The position numbers and the translations under genes were made by a program. From contig JARGEQ010000008.1 of NCBI GenBank assembly GCA_029211145.1, forward strand, positions 79,433 through 143,432: DNA of 64,000 bases, given 5' to 3'. Shown here in pieces: positions 56,553 to 64,000 of the stretch (the stretch's first letter is position 1; every line of letters begins with the position of its first letter). The notes beneath the pieces are model-generated. The model saw only the letters and a program-made list of their open reading frames with translations, was not told the origin of the DNA and did not search any database. Source of the DNA: Marinimicrococcus flavescens (GTDB lineage Bacteria > Pseudomonadota > Alphaproteobacteria > Geminicoccales > Geminicoccaceae).

Positions 56553-57251
56553 TTGACGAGCGACAGCCTGCACATCCTGGTGGTCGACGACGATGCGCGC
56601 CTGCGCGCGCTGCTGCAGCGCTATCTGGTGCAGAACGGCTATCTGGTGTCGGTCGCGGCGGACGCCGGGGAGGCGCGCCGGGCCCTCTCGCACATCCAGT
56701 TCGACCTCATCGTGCTCGACGTCATGCTGCCCGACAAGGACGGGATCGAGCTCACCGGCGAGCTGCGCCGCGAGCTCGACGTGCCGATCCTGCTGCTGAC
56801 CGCGCGCGGCGAGCCCGAGGACCGCATCGCCGGGCTCGAGCGCGGCGCCGACGACTATCTGGTCAAGCCCTTCGAGCCGCGCGAGCTGCTCTTGCGGGTC
56901 ACCACCATCCTGCGCCGGGTCCGGCCCTCGCGGGGTGCGGCGCCCGGCGGCAGCGGCGTCGTCCGCTTCGGCCCGTTCAGCTTCGATCCCGACGCGCTCG
57001 AGCTGCGGCGCGGCGAGGAGCCTATCAACCTCACCAACGGCGAGGCCGCGCTCCTGCGCATCCTGTGCATGCAGCCGGACCAGCCGATCAGCCGGGCCGA
57101 GCTGGGCGCGCGCAGCCGCATCAGCGGCTCGGACCGCGCGGTCGACGTGCAGATCGTCCGGCTGCGCCGCAAGATCGAGGACGACTCCAAGCAGCCGCGC
57201 TATCTTCTCACCATGCGTGGCGCCGGCTACGTCCTGCGCACGAAGGGCTAG
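56553..57251 (+). CDS. ompR: OmpR-family response regulator
   Basis: The 232-residue regulator has a receiver domain with the acidic pair DDD (12-14), phospho-acceptor D56 in LIVLDVMLP, and the lysine in DDYLVKPFEP. A C-terminal winged helix (about residues 135-230) has RAVDVQIVRLRRKIE and the YVLRTKG end. The TTG 56553 start follows GAGGAAG. It is six bases before the sensor kinase gene. The pair resembles OmpR/EnvZ in sequence; its target genes are not in view. Confidence 0.92.
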   Translation: MTSDSLHILVVDDDARLRALLQRYLVQNGYLVSVAADAGEARRALSHIQFDLIVLDVMLPDKDGIELTGELRRELDVPILLLTARGEPEDRIAGLERGADDYLVKPFEPRELLLRVTTILRRVRPSRGAAPGGSGVVRFGPFSFDPDALELRRGEEPINLTNGEAALLRILCMQPDQPISRAELGARSRISGSDRAVDVQIVRLRRKIEDDSKQPRYLLTMRGAGYVLRTKG

Positions 57252-57257
57252 GCAGCC

Positions 57258-58610
57258 TTGGGTCCGTTCCGCACCTTCTTGAACCGCACGGTCGTCCCGC
57301 GCTCGCTGTTCACGCGCTCGCTGCTGATCGTCGTCCTGCCGGTGGTCGTGCTGCAGGTCGTCCTGACCGTCATCTTCTACAACCGGCACTGGGACACGGT
57401 GACCCGCTGGCTGGCGACCGGCGTGGCCGGCGAGGTGGCGCTGACCGCCCAGCTCCTGGGCGAGCAGCACGATCTCGCCGGCCGCGACCAGGTCATGGAG
57501 CAGGTGCGGAAGTTCACGGACCTGCGCATGTCCTTCGAGCCCGGCGGCACCCTCGAGGCCGCCGCCCGCGACGCCGACCTGGCCGACCCGGTGCGCGGCC
57601 ATATCGACGAGAAGATCCTCGAGGCCTTCCAGGAGAGCCTGCGCCAGCCCTTCCTGCTCGACCTGCGCTCCGACGTGCCGCAGCGCATTGCCGTCTATGT
57701 CCAGCTGCCGGACGGTCTCCTGCGGGTCCTGGCGCCCCGCAAGCGGGTGACCAGCACCACCACCGGCCTGCTGCTCGCCTGGATGCTGGGCGTCTCGACC
57801 GCCCTGCTGCTGGTCGCGATCTACTTCCTGCGGCTGCAGATCCGCCCGATCCGCAAGCTGGCGCGGGCCATGGAGAGCTTCGGCAAGGGCCGCGACATCG
57901 GCGACTACCGGCCCCAGGGGGCGCAGGAGATCCGCCAGGCGGCGCACGCCTTCAACCTGATGCGCCAGCGGATCCTGCGGCATCTCGGCCAGCGCACCGA
58001 GATGCTGGCGGCGGTCAGCCACGACCTCAGGACACCGCTCACCCGCATGAAGCTCGAGCTCGAGCTGCTCGACAGCACCGAGAAGCCGGTGCTCGCCGAG
58101 CTGCGCGAGGATGTCGAGGAGATGGCGCAGATCATCGAATCCTACCTCTCCTTCGCGCGCGGCGAGGGTCGGGAGGGGATCGAGCCGGTGGCGCTGCGGC
58201 CGCTGCTGGAGAACATGCGCGAGCGCGGCGAGCGGGCCGGCGCTGCGGTCGAGCTGCGGGACGGCGAGGAGATCCTGCTGCCGGCCCGCCCGGTGGCGCT
58301 GCGCCGCTGCCTCGCCAACCTCGTCGACAACGCCGCCCGCCACGGGCGCTCGATCGCGCTGGGCGCGCGGCGGCGCGGCCGTCATGTCGAGATCACCGTC
58401 GAGGATGACGGGCCGGGGATCCCCAAGGGCCAGCGCGAGGCGGTGTTCCGGCCGTTCGTGCGGCTCGACCAGTCGCGCTCGCGCGCGACCGGCGGGGTAG
58501 GCCTCGGCCTCACCATCGCCCGCGACGTGGCGCTCGGCCATGGCGGCGACCTGCGTCTCGACCAGTCCGCGCAGGGCGGCCTCAAGGCGATCATCCGTCT
58601 GCCCCTTTGA
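57258..58610 (+). CDS. envZ: EnvZ-type sensor histidine kinase
   Basis: The 450-residue inner-membrane kinase has two helices (residues about 20-42 and 170-192) around a periplasmic sensor of about 125 residues, a HAMP linker, the phospho-histidine in AAVSHDLRTPLTR (near residue 255), and ATPase boxes NLVDNAARHG, EDDGPGIP and GGVGLGLTIA. It phosphorylates the regulator encoded just upstream. The start is TTG 57258. The signal sensed is unknown; the family responds to osmolarity or acid. Confidence 0.92.
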   Translation: MGPFRTFLNRTVVPRSLFTRSLLIVVLPVVVLQVVLTVIFYNRHWDTVTRWLATGVAGEVALTAQLLGEQHDLAGRDQVMEQVRKFTDLRMSFEPGGTLEAAARDADLADPVRGHIDEKILEAFQESLRQPFLLDLRSDVPQRIAVYVQLPDGLLRVLAPRKRVTSTTTGLLLAWMLGVSTALLLVAIYFLRLQIRPIRKLARAMESFGKGRDIGDYRPQGAQEIRQAAHAFNLMRQRILRHLGQRTEMLAAVSHDLRTPLTRMKLELELLDSTEKPVLAELREDVEEMAQIIESYLSFARGEGREGIEPVALRPLLENMRERGERAGAAVELRDGEEILLPARPVALRRCLANLVDNAARHGRSIALGARRRGRHVEITVEDDGPGIPKGQREAVFRPFVRLDQSRSRATGGVGLGLTIARDVALGHGGDLRLDQSAQGGLKAIIRLPL

Positions 58611-58637
58611 GGGCCCCTCGACGCCGGCGGCAGCCCG

Positions 58638-58850
58638 TCAGTGGGTGTCGACCGGCTCGAGCCCGAAATGGCGGGCCACCGCGCGCGCCAGCTCGCGGCT
58701 CTCCGCCAGCGCGATGGGCCGGCCGCAAGCGCCGAAGATCGCCCAGAACTCGTCCTTCTCCTCGCGGACGCGCTTGATGTAGGCCTGTCCGCGGCTAAGC
58801 TCCGAGAGCCGCTGCCGCCGCACGGGTTCGCTCGGCATCGCGTGCTGCAT
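58638..58850 (-). CDS. DUF1150 family protein
   Basis: The 70-residue protein ends in the DUF1150 pattern: QAYIKRVR, then FWAIFGACGRPIALAESRELA and GLEPVDTH at the stop. Function unknown; in many alphaproteobacteria it sits next to small heat-shock genes, but here it stands alone between envZ and maf. ATG 58850 follows GGAAGGA closely; an in-frame ATG at 58838 is the alternative. Confidence 0.7.
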   Translation of the reverse strand: MQHAMPSEPVRRQRLSELSRGQAYIKRVREEKDEFWAIFGACGRPIALAESRELARAVARHFGLEPVDTH

Positions 58851-58968
58851 CCGTCCTTCCCGCACGAGGCGCCGCCCCTCCCGCCGGACGGCCGGGCAAC
58901 AGTCCACCACGGCTTCGTTAAGATCGGCTTGCGCCGCACCGCGATTGGCCCGCGAGGAGATCCCTGTC

Positions 58969-59586
58969 ATGCACGCATCCCGCCCCGCTGCCCGCCTCGT
59001 GCTCGCCTCCGGCAGCGCCGCCCGGGCGGCCATGCTGCGCTCGGCAGGCCTCGCGCCCGAGCAGCGGCGGCCGGTGGTCGACGAGGAGAGCGTGCGCGAG
59101 GCGCTGCGGGCCGAACAGGTGAGCGGCACCGACGCCGCCGTGGCCCTGGCCGAGCTCAAGGCGCAGCAGGTCGCCCGCCAGGAGCCCCACGACGCCATCG
59201 TGCTGGGCGGCGACCAGATCCTCGAGCTCGATGGAGAATGGCTGGAAAAGCCCGCCGACCTCGCCGCGGCCCGCGCCCAGCTCCTGGCGCTGCGCGGCCG
59301 GCGCCACCGCCTGATCTCGGCTGCCGTGGCGTTTCGCGGCGGGGTGCGGGTATGGCACGCGGTCGACGCTGCCGAGCTCTGGGTGCGCCCTTTCGGCGAG
59401 GCGTTCCTCGAGGACTATCTGGCGGCATGCGGCGAGGACGTGCTGGGCTCGGTCGGCGCCTACCAGCTCGAGGGCCGCGGGGCCCAGCTCATGAGCCGCG
59501 TCCAGGGCGACTACTTCACCGTGCTGGGCATGCCCCTCCTGCCGGTGCTGCAGTTCCTGCGCGACCAGGGCGTGCTGGCGGACTGA
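58969..59586 (+). CDS. maf: Maf family nucleotide pyrophosphatase
   Basis: The 205-residue house-cleaning enzyme hydrolyses non-canonical or modified NTPs. RLVLASGSAARAAML opens the substrate loop; LGGDQILELDGEWLEKPAD carries the catalytic Asp; VGAYQLEGRGAQLM and DYFTVLGMPLLPVL are conserved. ATG 58969 has GAGGAG nine bases upstream. It is four bases from coaE in the typical maf, coaE, dnaQ cluster; aroE, often between them, is missing. Confidence 0.92.
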   Translation: MHASRPAARLVLASGSAARAAMLRSAGLAPEQRRPVVDEESVREALRAEQVSGTDAAVALAELKAQQVARQEPHDAIVLGGDQILELDGEWLEKPADLAAARAQLLALRGRRHRLISAAVAFRGGVRVWHAVDAAELWVRPFGEAFLEDYLAACGEDVLGSVGAYQLEGRGAQLMSRVQGDYFTVLGMPLLPVLQFLRDQGVLAD

Positions 59587-59591
59587 GGGCG

Positions 59592-60224
59592 ATGCTGCTG
59601 CTCGGCCTCACCGGCTCGATCGCCATGGGCAAGAGCCACGCGGTGCGCCTCTTTCGTGCCTTCGGCGTGCCGGTGTTCGACGCCGATGCCGCGGTGCACG
59701 GCCTGTTCGCGCCGGGCGGGGCGGCGGTGGCACCGGTGCTGGCGGCGTTTCCCGGCTGCGGCAGCTCCGAGGGGGGCGTCGACCGGCGGGCGCTCGGCGC
59801 CCGGGTGCTGGGCGACGCGGCGGCGCTGCGCCGGCTGGAGGCGATCGTTCACCCGCTGGTGCGCGCCGGCGAGCGGCACTTCCTCGAGCGCCAGTGCCGC
59901 GACCGCCGGCCGCTGGTGGTGCTCGACATCCCGCTTCTCCTCGAGACCGGGGGCCAGCGCCGGGTCGACCGCGTGGCGGTGGTGAGCGCCCATCCCGCCC
60001 TCCAGCGCCAGCGCGCCCTCAGGCGCCCCGGAATGAGCGAGGCGCGGCTTTCGGCCATTCTCGACAAGCAGCTTCCCGACGCGCAGAAGAGGCGCCGGGC
60101 CGACTTCGTCATTCCCGCGGGCTTCGACCGGGGCGCCAGCGCCGCGGCGGTCGAGGGTATCCTCGTGCGGATGCGCGGCCTGAAGCCGCGGGCCTGGCCC
60201 CTGCTCTGGATGCGTCATAGGTGA
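59592..60224 (+). CDS. coaE: Dephospho-CoA kinase
   Basis: The 210-residue kinase adds the 3'-phosphate to dephospho-CoA, the last step of coenzyme A synthesis. The P-loop is GLTGSIAMGKS (residues 5-15), FDADAAVHGLF carries the catalytic Asp, and VVLDIPLLLETGG is the CoA-domain motif. It lies five bases after maf and twelve before dnaQ. Confidence 0.93.
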   Translation: MLLLGLTGSIAMGKSHAVRLFRAFGVPVFDADAAVHGLFAPGGAAVAPVLAAFPGCGSSEGGVDRRALGARVLGDAAALRRLEAIVHPLVRAGERHFLERQCRDRRPLVVLDIPLLLETGGQRRVDRVAVVSAHPALQRQRALRRPGMSEARLSAILDKQLPDAQKRRRADFVIPAGFDRGASAAAVEGILVRMRGLKPRAWPLLWMRHR

Positions 60225-60236
60225 GGTGAGCGAGCC

Positions 60237-60920
60237 TTGATCCGCGAGATCGTGGTGGATACCGAGACCACCGGCCTCGACCCGCTCAAGGGCGACCGGC
60301 TGGTGGAGATCGCCGGCGTGGAGCTGGTTAATCACGTGCCGACCGGCAACAGCTTCCACCGCTACATCAACCCGCAGCGCGACATGCCCGAGGAGGCTTT
60401 CAGGATCCACGGCCTGTCGGCCGATTTCCTCGCCGGCCATCCGCTGTTCCACGAGGTCATCGACGATTTCCTCGAGTTCGCCGGCGAAAGCCGGCTGATC
60501 ATCCACAACGCCGCCTTCGACATGCGCTTCATCAACGCCGAGCTGGCCCGGCTGGGGCGGCGCGGCGTGCCGATGGATCGCGCGGTCGATACGCTGGCGA
60601 TGGCGCAAAAACGCTTTCCCGGCGCGCCCAACAGCCTCGACGCGCTGTGCCGCCGCTTCGGGGTCGACTCATCGGCCCGCGTCAAGCACGGCGCGCTGCT
60701 CGACTGCGAGCTCCTGGCCGAGGTCTATCTGAACCTCCTGGGCGGCCGCCAGGCAGATCTCGGGCTCAAGGTCGAGACCCGCCGCAGCATGGTGGTCCAG
60801 GTGACGCAGCGCACCGTCCGCCCGGCCCGCCCGCACGCCGCGTCGCCCGAGGAGCTCGCCGCCCACCGCGCCTTCGTGGCACGCCTGAAAGAGCCGCTGT
60901 GGGATCTGCCGGAAGGCTAG
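60237..60920 (+). CDS. dnaQ: DNA polymerase III epsilon subunit (3'-5' exonuclease)
   Basis: The 227-residue proofreading subunit is of the DEDDh class: VVDTETTGLDP (Exo I), HNAAFDMRFIN (Exo II) and VKHGALLDCELLAEVY (Exo III with the catalytic His). The C-terminal 45 residues (after QTVQ-like VVQVTQRTV) would contact the polymerase alpha subunit. TTG 60237 is the only reasonable start. Last gene of the maf, coaE, dnaQ unit. Confidence 0.94.
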   Translation: MIREIVVDTETTGLDPLKGDRLVEIAGVELVNHVPTGNSFHRYINPQRDMPEEAFRIHGLSADFLAGHPLFHEVIDDFLEFAGESRLIIHNAAFDMRFINAELARLGRRGVPMDRAVDTLAMAQKRFPGAPNSLDALCRRFGVDSSARVKHGALLDCELLAEVYLNLLGGRQADLGLKVETRRSMVVQVTQRTVRPARPHAASPEELAAHRAFVARLKEPLWDLPEG

Positions 60921-61189
60921 CGGCCACGCGCTATTTTCCAGAAAGCAGAAAGAGCAAGAAGAACGGGCAGCCTCAACGAGAAACGCCGGCACCCGCGCCG
61001 TGTCGTCCGGTGCGTTTTCCAAAGAAGCGGTATACACGGATATAGCAGCTTACTTTATCCCTCCGGTCAAAAGTTCCGGTCACCTCGCGAACCCGCCATA
61101 GAAGGACCGTCCGGAACCCCGGCTGACCCACGGTCCCTGTCCCGAGGCGAGCCGCGGGAGGCGGCCGGGAGAAGAAGCGGGAGGGACGG

Positions 61190-62392
61190 ATGAGGTGGCT
61201 CAGGACCGGCTCGCTGCTGCTCCTGCCGGCAGCGCTGCTGTGTATCGCGGCCTTCGGCATCGCCGACAGCAGCGGCAGCGTGTTCTGCAACCCGACCGTC
61301 TACAAGAGGCTCAACTCGCTCAGGGTGGCGCGCCACTGCTTCGGCCTGGAGACGCCGGTGCCGGTCGCGAAGGACGAGCTGGAGAGCGGGATCGCGGTGC
61401 GCAGCCGGCAGGACCTCGTGACGGTACGCAGGCGGCTGATCGAGTATCTGTGGGAGCGGCCCGGACTGCCGCTGGACCGGCTGCCGACCAGCGTGCAGAC
61501 CGGCATCGACGACAGCCTGTTCGACGACATGGACAATCTCGAGCATATCGACCAGCTCGAGATCGAGCTGGAGTTCGGCTTCCTCGCGCGCGCCTACCAT
61601 TTCCTGCCCAGGCGCGGGAACGGCCAGCTCGCCATCTACCATGCCGGCCATGACGGAAGCTTCCGCAGCACCGCCCGGGCGACCCTCGATGCGCTCCTGG
61701 GCAAGGGCTTTGGCATCCTCGCCTTCGACATGCCGATGCAGGGGGTCAATGGCTGGCCGGAGCGGCTGGCGGTGCCCGGCGGCGGCACGCTGCCCCTCGA
61801 CGGCGGCTCCCACTGGGATCTCGGCTTTCTCGAGTCCGAAGGCTTCGCGCCGCTGCGGCTCTTCATGGACCCGCTGCTGCGCGCGGTGAACCATGTCCAG
61901 GCCCGCTTCGCCTACCAGCACATCATCATGCTGGGCCTCTCCGGCGGCGGCTGGACCACCACCGTCTACGCCGCCCTCGATCCCCGCATCAGCCGGGCCT
62001 ATCCCGTCGCCGGCACCCTGCCCCGGGCGCTGCACCGCCCGCACCCGGTAACCGGGCGCTACAGCAGTGCCGGCGACTACGAGCAGCGCGTGCCCGCGTT
62101 CTACAGCATCGCCGGCTATCTCGATCTCTACGTGCTGGGCGCTGCGGGCCAGGGCCGGCGCGAGCTGCAGGTCGTCAACCGCTACGATCCCTGCTGCTTC
62201 TTCGGCAGCGAGGCGCTGCTCTACGAGCCCATGGTGGGGCGCGCCCTCGAGGAGATCGGTCTTGGCGGCAGCTTTCGGGTCTTCGTCGACGACACCCACC
62301 TGGAGCATGCGATCTCGCCCGCCGCCCTGGCGCGCATCATCGAGGACGCGCTCGAGGCCGATGCGGAGTCGGACGAGGGCCTGCCCCTTTGA
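61190..62392 (+). CDS. Secreted alpha/beta hydrolase-fold protein, unknown substrate
   Basis: The 400-residue protein has a signal peptide or anchor (residues about 6-25, LLLLPAALLCIAAFG). The rest looks like an alpha/beta hydrolase: an oxyanion-like FYHAGHDGS near residue 155, an active-site elbow GLSGGGW near residue 247, an acid in FVDDTHLEH and the terminal His. The four cysteines, including a CC pair (DPCCFFG), hint at disulfides in the periplasm. I do not recognise a named family. GGGAGGGA precedes the ATG. The 269 bases upstream are AT-richer and probably hold its promoter. Confidence 0.65.
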   Translation: MRWLRTGSLLLLPAALLCIAAFGIADSSGSVFCNPTVYKRLNSLRVARHCFGLETPVPVAKDELESGIAVRSRQDLVTVRRRLIEYLWERPGLPLDRLPTSVQTGIDDSLFDDMDNLEHIDQLEIELEFGFLARAYHFLPRRGNGQLAIYHAGHDGSFRSTARATLDALLGKGFGILAFDMPMQGVNGWPERLAVPGGGTLPLDGGSHWDLGFLESEGFAPLRLFMDPLLRAVNHVQARFAYQHIIMLGLSGGGWTTTVYAALDPRISRAYPVAGTLPRALHRPHPVTGRYSSAGDYEQRVPAFYSIAGYLDLYVLGAAGQGRRELQVVNRYDPCCFFGSEALLYEPMVGRALEEIGLGGSFRVFVDDTHLEHAISPAALARIIEDALEADAESDEGLPL

Positions 62393-62506
62393 GGGTGCGG
62401 CCTGCACGCCGTCCCGCTTTGCAGCCACCGCCGTCTCGGGTACAAACCGGCCGCCCTGTGCGGGTCCGCGGGATCCCAGCCCATGTCAGGTGACGGAGTG
62501 GTGCCG

Positions 62507-63724
62507 ATGCAGAAGATCAAGGTAGCGAACCCGATCGTCGAGATCGACGGCGACGAGATGACCCGGATCATCTGGCAGATGATCAAGGACAAGCTGATCC
62601 TGCCTTATCTCGACGTCGACCTGCTCTACTACGATCTGAGCGTCGAGAGCCGCGACGCCACCGACGACCAGATCACGGTGGACGCCGCCGAGGCCATCAA
62701 GAAGCACAATGTGGGCGTCAAGTGCGCCACCATCACCCCCGACGAGGCGCGCGTCGAGGAGTTCGGCCTCAAGAAGATGTGGCGCTCGCCCAACGGCACG
62801 ATCCGCAACATCCTGGGCGGCACCGTCTTCCGCGAGCCGATCATCTGCAAGAACGTGCCGCGCCTGGTGCCGGGCTGGACCCAGCCCATCGTCATCGGCC
62901 GCCACGCCTTCGGCGACCAGTACCGCGCCACCGACTTCAAGGTGCCGGGCAAGGGCACGCTCACCATGCGTTTCGAGCCCGAGGACGGCGGCGAGGCGGT
63001 CGAGTACGAGATCTTCAAGTTCCCCGGCTCGGGCGTGGCCATGGGAATGTACAATCTCGACGAGAGCATCCGCGACTTCGCCCGGGCCTGCATGAACTAC
63101 GGCCTGATGCGCGGCTACCCGGTCTACCTCTCCACCAAGAACACCATCCTCAAGGCCTATGACGGCCGCTTCAAGGACCTCTTCGAGGAGGTCTTCCAGG
63201 CCGAGTTCAAGGCGAAGTTCGAGGAGGCCGGCATCTCCTACGAGCACCGCCTCATCGACGACATGGTGGCGGCCGCGCTGAAGTGGTCGGGCGCCTTCGT
63301 GTGGGCCTGCAAGAACTATGACGGCGACGTGCAGTCCGACACGGTGGCCCAGGGCTTCGGCTCGCTGGGCCTCATGACCTCGGTGCTGATGACCCCCGAC
63401 GGCAAGACCGTCGAGGCCGAGGCCGCGCACGGCACGGTGACCCGCCACTACCGCGAGCACCAGAAGGGCCGGCAGACCTCCACCAACCCGATCGCCTCGA
63501 TCTTCGCCTGGACCCGCGGCCTCACCTACCGCGGCAGGATCGACGGGACGCCCGAGGTCGAGAGCTTCGCCAAGACCGTCGAGCAGGTCTGCATCGAGAC
63601 CGTCGAGAGCGGCTTCATGACCAAGGACCTGGCGATCCTCATCGGCCCCGACCAGCCCTGGATGACCACCACCCAGTTCCTCGACAAGCTCGAGGAGAAC
63701 CTCCGCGCGAAGATGGCGGCCTGA
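62507..63724 (+). CDS. icd: NADP-dependent isocitrate dehydrogenase
   Basis: The 405-residue eukaryote-like (subfamily II) enzyme converts isocitrate to 2-oxoglutarate and makes [21 protein letters not shown] at the start, [19 protein letters not shown] around the substrate serine, [12 protein letters not shown] with metal-binding Asp and [16 protein letters not shown] in the NADP site are typical. ATG 62507 (MQKIKVANP) fits the family; an in-frame ATG at 62483 adds eight residues. A terminator follows nine bases after the stop. Confidence 0.95.
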   Translation: MQKIKVANPIVEIDGDEMTRIIWQMIKDKLILPYLDVDLLYYDLSVESRDATDDQITVDAAEAIKKHNVGVKCATITPDEARVEEFGLKKMWRSPNGTIRNILGGTVFREPIICKNVPRLVPGWTQPIVIGRHAFGDQYRATDFKVPGKGTLTMRFEPEDGGEAVEYEIFKFPGSGVAMGMYNLDESIRDFARACMNYGLMRGYPVYLSTKNTILKAYDGRFKDLFEEVFQAEFKAKFEEAGISYEHRLIDDMVAAALKWSGAFVWACKNYDGDVQSDTVAQGFGSLGLMTSVLMTPDGKTVEAEAAHGTVTRHYREHQKGRQTSTNPIASIFAWTRGLTYRGRIDGTPEVESFAKTVEQVCIETVESGFMTKDLAILIGPDQPWMTTTQFLDKLEENLRAKMAA

Positions 63725-63733
63725 CACCCGTCA

Positions 63734-63759
63734 GGGCCGGCCCCCGGAAGGGCCGGCCC
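63734..63759 (+). terminator. Terminator after icd
   Basis: GGGCCGGCCC (63734-63743) and an identical, self-complementary GGGCCGGCCC (63750-63759) pair around CCGGAA, followed by CGGACACTTTTC. Confidence 0.75.
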
Positions 63760-63919
63760 CGGACACTTTTCGGGGTCCTTCCGCTTTCGGCACGAGGCGC
63801 GCCGCCACGTTCCTGCTGCCGGCTCGCGCTGCCGCCTCCCGCCAGCGCCAGGCGGCCGGCGGGTGAGGCGCGGCGCCGGACTGCCGTGACAGCGGAGCGG
63901 GGGGAGAGGCCCGAGCCGC

Positions 63920-64000
63920 GCAAGGCGCTGCGCACGGCTTCTCTTTTCCTCTTTCGTCAGGCGCGACCGTGCCTGTTCACCCTGTCTTTACCAGCCGTCG
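63920..64000. repeat. Left arm of a further inverted-repeat element, cut by the window edge
   Basis: GCAAGGCGCTGCGCACGG (63920-63937) differs by one base from the arms at 39066 and 44896 and is followed by the same kind of pyrimidine run (TTCTCTTTTCC) and GTCAG, then CTGTTCACC. The matching right arm would lie beyond 64000. The stretch 63760-63919 shows no gene. Confidence 0.55.

Overview
The window is GC-rich bacterial chromosome, almost fully coding, with many GTG and TTG starts and short gene overlaps. The gene set points to an alphaproteobacterium, probably of the Rhodospirillales/Geminicoccales kind. Evidence: an F1 ATPase zeta inhibitor subunit (DUF1476), an SDHAF4/DUF1674 protein, Usg, DUF1150, a fused TAXI-TRAP permease, CIRCE-controlled groESL, petABC, and a bolA / J-domain / cobS / cobT block. 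No rRNA, tRNA, CRISPR array, prophage or autonomous transposase was found.

Layout. 1-5.4 kb: end of a fumarylacetoacetate-hydrolase gene, a small secreted protein, and the periplasmic glucan pair mdoGH closed by a strong terminator. 5.7-7.0 kb: a DUF442 phosphatase-like gene and an SDR dehydrogenase on the minus strand. 7.1-13.3 kb: a catabolic operon with a polyamine-type ABC importer (ATPase, binding protein, two permeases), a HisD-like dehydrogenase with altered metal ligands, and a GNAT acetyltransferase. 13.3-15.5 kb: two Dpp-type permeases without other ABC parts. 15.5-21.4 kb (minus): a PHA-depolymerase-like hydrolase, alaS, recA and an EamA exporter. 21.4-22.0 kb (minus): SDHAF4 and ATPase zeta. 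22-24.5 kb: NRDE protein, quinone oxidoreductase and KDPG aldolase. 24.6-26.7 kb: groEL and groES with CIRCE. 26.8-32 kb: usg, petABC (minus), trmL, hemF and ppa. 32-37 kb: bolA, an XRE regulator, a J-domain protein, cobS and cobT. 37.2-39 kb: UxaA-type dehydratase and a tiny lipoprotein. 39.5-43.1 kb: a TAXI-TRAP transporter (minus). 43.5-44.8 kb: a class III aminotransferase. 44.9-46.7 kb: a tandem repeat array. 46.8-52.8 kb (minus): globin, smr, lutCBA, mltA and a Tim44-like gene. 52.9-54.5 kb: fxsA, a histidine phosphatase and secB. 54.5-56 kb (minus): a LOG-family gene and a class IV aminotransferase. 56-61 kb: MarR, an OmpR/EnvZ-type pair, DUF1150, maf, coaE and dnaQ. 61.2-63.7 kb: a secreted alpha/beta hydrolase and icd.

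The most unusual structure is non-coding. A 262-bp tandem repeat (seven core copies, about 44.95-46.71 kb) belongs to a dispersed family of short elements with inverted ends. One solo element (39066-39320) has perfect 18-bp terminal inverted repeats, one is shortened (37003-37119), and one arm lies at the right edge (63920-63937). Arms sit 3' of neighbouring genes, often between convergent genes, so the family may combine a mobile-element-like structure with 3'-end function. The 262-bp unit is not a multiple of three, so the long open frames crossing it are unlikely to be one repeat protein.

Metabolically the window joins a cytochrome bc1 respiratory core, lactate oxidation (lutABC), sugar-acid catabolism (UxaA, KDPG aldolase), several importers for organic acids or other small solutes, envelope maintenance (mdoGH, mltA, secB) and housekeeping genes.
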